Shown here in pieces: positions 60,841 through 64,000 of a DNA stretch of 64,000 nt. Source of the DNA: Buxus sempervirens (taxonomy: Eukaryota > Streptophyta > Magnoliopsida > Buxales > Buxaceae); contig OX387190.1 in assembly GCA_947561395.2 (NCBI GenBank), positions 37,250,392-37,314,391 on the forward strand, read 5' to 3'. The translations under genes were made by a program, and so were the position numbers. How positions within the stretch are numbered: the first letter of the stretch is position 1; the number at the start of each line of letters is the position of its first letter. A model generated the notes under the pieces. The model saw only the letters and a program-made list of their open reading frames with translations. It did no database searches and was not told the DNA's origin.

Positions 60841-63747
60841 TTATTGAACCTTAGCAAGGGATCGACTGGAAACACCATGCAACAGTTTGACAAACCCAAG
60901 AAAGCTGAGCTTCCCATCAGTATGCCTTATCCAGTCATGGAGTACAGCGTGAACAGGGACAGAAGGGCCAAGGCCAAGTTCCTGAAAAGAAGGAAACAAG
61001 AAAACATGCATCAGTCTAGGTTTGTTGTCCTTAGCATGAGGTTCACATTCATTATGCTATTTTGACAGTTACAAAGGTAAAAGATAGAGCTATATTGTTC
61101 ATTTTTCATAACACTTGTACGCTAGAAAAGCATGAAGCCAATGCTGCAACCACACTGCAGGCTGCAGCAAGTTCCCAAATCACAACAATGCGAAGAGAAC
61201 ACCTAAACAAATGTTGATGCAACCAAGCAGGATAAAAACTCCGTTCACCAATTGTCACGCAATCAGGTTCTGTATTGATAAAACAACATTTTTGTCTGAC
61301 TTTGGATCCCATCACAAAGGAGGCTTTATGAAATGCCGAGGTGGAAACCAAAAACAGCTGAATAGATGATGGAATGTATGTCATCAAGAATCCATTTAAC
61401 TCAAAAATTTATAAAAAAGCATTTTCCCATCTAGAATAACCTCCACAAGAAGGCACCATAAATCTATAGTGTCACAATTGGTAATCTTGGAAAAGGACAC
61501 AAGGATTCAGCCGACATATTACAATGCAGAAGTATTGATATTTAATTTGCATTATGAGATACTAGATGCATATAAAAAAAATCATTACAAGAGTGCACTC
61601 GTATATATTTATTTATCAACAGTAACAACAGACAATCTTTTCTCCTCATGTTTGCATCATGTACATGAAGAGAAACCACAAATCATTTCTTTGATCACTG
61701 TGAGGTGGCTGGTGAGGTATTGTGCTACTACCTTAGATTGGTGGATCAGCAGTGTTATTGCCTTCTGAAACTTATTTTGTCAGTGGTTCCAGAGGGCTTA
61801 CATGAGGGAAAAACTCATGCATCAAAACGTATGCCAGAGGTGATGTGGGGTAAGATTTTTTAAAACAAGTCCTATTTCTTGGAGATAGTTGAGACCAATG
61901 AAACTGATTGTAACAAAGTGGGAACAGGCTCATAATGAATTTTGGGATTATCCAACCAGGACTATCATAAAGGCTTGCAGTGAAGTTGCATTGGCTATTT
62001 ATAATTTTCTTTTTGTTTCAAAAAGGAGGGACTGCAGCACAGACCATCAGAATATAAATTTCCAAGACCAACAATAAATCCTCAGACAATCCTTTTTGTT
62101 TCAACAAAATCATTCACAACAACCTACTCAAGAGTTAAGACAATCCGAATTTGCTAGCAGCATGTTGGAAAAATCATCACAAATCGAATGCTAGTATTAT
62201 TATTGTTTTTTCTACAACAATCATAAAAAAGTAAGACCTGGAACAATGTCACCTACAAATATGGAGTTTTTTTTTTCTAAAGACAATCCGAATTTGCTAG
62301 CAGCATGTTGGAAAAATCATCACAAATCGAATGCTAGTATTATTATTGTTTTTTCTACAACAATCATAAAAATGTAAGACCTGGAACAATGTCACCTACA
62401 AATATGGAGTTTTTTTTTTCTAATTCCCATAAGTTGCTTTTAGTTTTAATTTTATTAAAAAAAATAATTGAAAGATCAACCACATGACATAAACTGTGCA
62501 AAATATTTTTTTTTCCTAATTCCCATAAGCTGGTTTTAGTTATAATTTTATTAAAAACAAAAACAATAATTGAAAGTTCAACCACATGACATAAACCGTG
62601 CAAAAGAATTTCCTAGAGTTAAAAAAGAACCAACTTACAGAAGCAAGTTCCTCAATGACAATAGCCCTGTTTCCGTCCTTCTCAAAAATTTCATAGGCAC
62701 AACGAGCATGTTGTTCCCACCTATCCAGTGCCTCAAGCTGGTGAACACTCAATGCAGCTGCACAGAATTCTTCAAAGTCCATTCTTCTGTACTGAAGTGC
62801 ATTTAGCTGTCATAACACAGCAAAAGCGGTATGATTCAAGAATTAGAATTTTCATTTTTAGGGCCCAGTAATGGTATTATAATATATTACTATATAATGA
62901 ATACATACACTAGAAGATGAAAATGGCTCAAGGTATACGGAACGTGTATAAAAGGTCAGTAAACAAACACCATTCTCAAGTTATGATTGACCATTTGGCA
63001 AATAGGGCCAGGTCAATTTGGAACTGGAGTTTAATGAGTGAGGTATAAGTGGACATAATTTCCTTGTTCGCTGTGAGGTAGCAGGTGTCTTGTCTCATAT
63101 TTTGAGGAATTTCAAAGTTAAGTACAGTCTAATATGTTTCAACATATTCTTTTGTCTTGTAAATGGAGAAAAGGTAAAAGGCATTGCTTTGGAGTCTTTG
63201 AGTCCGGCTGCTATTACTTCAGAAATTTGCAGCAAAGAAATTGCAGAATTTTTTCTAAGAGAAAGAGCACAGGGCTGATCTGATATTGAAGAAGGTTCTG
63301 CTTACCAGAGCTTAAAGGGATCTTGAACTATAAATAACTTAATAAAATCTCAACTCTGTGCTAACAACAACAAAATGACTCATCCCAATTATTTGCGGTC
63401 CACAGCAAATATTGTTCCAATATTCAAACAGTACAAGCTATAATCACAAAAATGATACTTCTGTCCACCTAATATCAGAAGTTCTGCACATACCGAAGAA
63501 AGAAAATCATGGACACGTGACTCCTTCATTGCATCAGTTGAATTTTTTGTCAGGGCCTGACAGAAAAAAAAATGGATGAGAATCACTTCCAAATGTATGC
63601 AGGGGGAAAAATCCAACCAGTCACCTAAGATAAACTAACCGTCTTAACATTCTCCAAGGTTATGCTGCCACTTTTGTTTGGTTCCAACAGTGCATACTGC
63701 TTCTCCAGATAAAATAGCTCATCTACAGTCAATGTTTTTGACAAAGC
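60841..63747 (-). CDS. CDPK-related protein kinase (CRK), C-terminal part, cut by the right edge
   Basis: Minus-strand coding exons visible: 63640-63747, 63494-63556, 62639-62806 and 60841-60981, encoding the last 159 residues. The sequence runs [132 protein letters not shown], and ends [18 protein letters not shown]. This is the calmodulin-like tail of plant CRKs. The EF-hand loops lack several canonical acidic positions ([24 protein letters not shown]), as is usual in CRKs, which are often Ca2+-independent. The kinase domain and N-terminal myristoylation region must lie beyond 64000. Bases 63748-64000 are intron. Confidence 0.93.
62137..62422. repeat. Near-perfect tandem duplication, period 143, in the CRK last intron
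   Basis: The unit containing AGACAATCCGAATTTGCTAG at about 62138 recurs at about 62281 with roughly one substitution over the whole unit, ending in GGAGTTTTTTTTTTCTAA. This indicates a very recent duplication or an assembly artefact. Confidence 0.9.
62418..62612. repeat. Tandem duplication, period 96, next to the 143-bp one
   Basis: TAATTCCCATAAGTTG at 62421 recurs as TAATTCCCATAAGCTG at 62517. Both units continue to CAACCACATGACATAAAC and a GTGCAAAA end. It is more diverged than the neighbouring 143-bp pair, hence older. It ends about 27 bases before the exon boundary at 62639. Confidence 0.85.
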
Positions 63748-64000
63748 CTGGCAGAATGATGCAAATAACAAAAAGAGGCGGCATATTATAACAATGTCGT
63801 TGATTGGATAAGGTATGACATTTAGAAATTCAAACATTGGTTAATACATAATACAGTATTGCACAAAAACCAGGAGCCACTGTCCTTCACTGACTTAAAG
63901 AACAGAAAAAGATCAAATTGCATCAACCAATCAATTGGCACACTTCTTGCTCCAATTTCAGTTTATCATATTTAATTTTCTTATTTCATTTAAAGTGAAA
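63748..64000. other. CRK intron running off the window
   Basis: No coding exon fits in this stretch on the minus strand. It begins directly upstream of the acceptor for the exon at 63640-63747. Confidence 0.7.

Noticed and set aside
1-64000. tRNA, rRNA, CRISPR, bacterial operon or riboswitch signals
   Set aside because: No GGTTCGAATCC-type B box in a tRNA context, no spaced direct-repeat array, and a plant nuclear setting throughout.

Overview
The window is nuclear DNA of a flowering plant. Genes are split by GT-AG introns (up to about 3.3 kb), intergenic DNA is AT-rich and full of small non-autonomous transposons, and every recognisable gene is of a plant type: plastid tetrapyrrole synthesis, a DUF1645 protein, a CDPK-related kinase, a MIP1/DUF547 protein and a ZOP1-type splicing factor. 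Gene and base composition do not look grass-like, but the species cannot be named from the sequence alone.

Layout, left to right. 1-1364: transposon-derived repeats upstream of the first gene. 1365-12092 (+): uroporphyrinogen-III synthase, 9 coding exons. 14837-23258 (+): a plant TMEM131 homologue, 3 coding exons. 23259-33458: about 10 kb with no recognisable gene but several repeat relics. 33459-37395 (+): a MIP1-type leucine-zipper plus DUF547 protein, 10 coding exons. 37396-43681: gene-poor, with a 1.93 kb terminal-inverted-repeat element that has an exact 10-bp target duplication. 43682-44866 (+): a single-exon DUF1645 protein. 44867-49120: convergent intergenic space. 49121-53804 (-): a ZOP1-like zinc-finger/OCRE splicing factor. 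54661-59558 (-): a SAP-domain nuclear protein. 60841-63747 (-): the C-terminal exons of a CDPK-related kinase whose 5' part lies beyond the right edge. The four left genes point right and the three right genes point left.

The genes are ordinary housekeeping or regulatory genes with no visible shared pathway. ZOP1-like and SAP-domain proteins are both nuclear, but nothing suggests a functional cluster. I found no tRNA, rRNA, CRISPR or operon-like system and no convincing new biological system. The unusual content is structural: a MULE-like element that seems to carry a promoter and spliced 5' exon, a three-copy MITE family, a hAT element with a perfect 8-bp target duplication inside a ZOP1 intron, a nested foldback near the left edge, and very recent tandem duplications inside introns.

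Exon boundaries were worked out by hand from reading frame, splice consensus and remembered family sequences. No alignment or database search was run.
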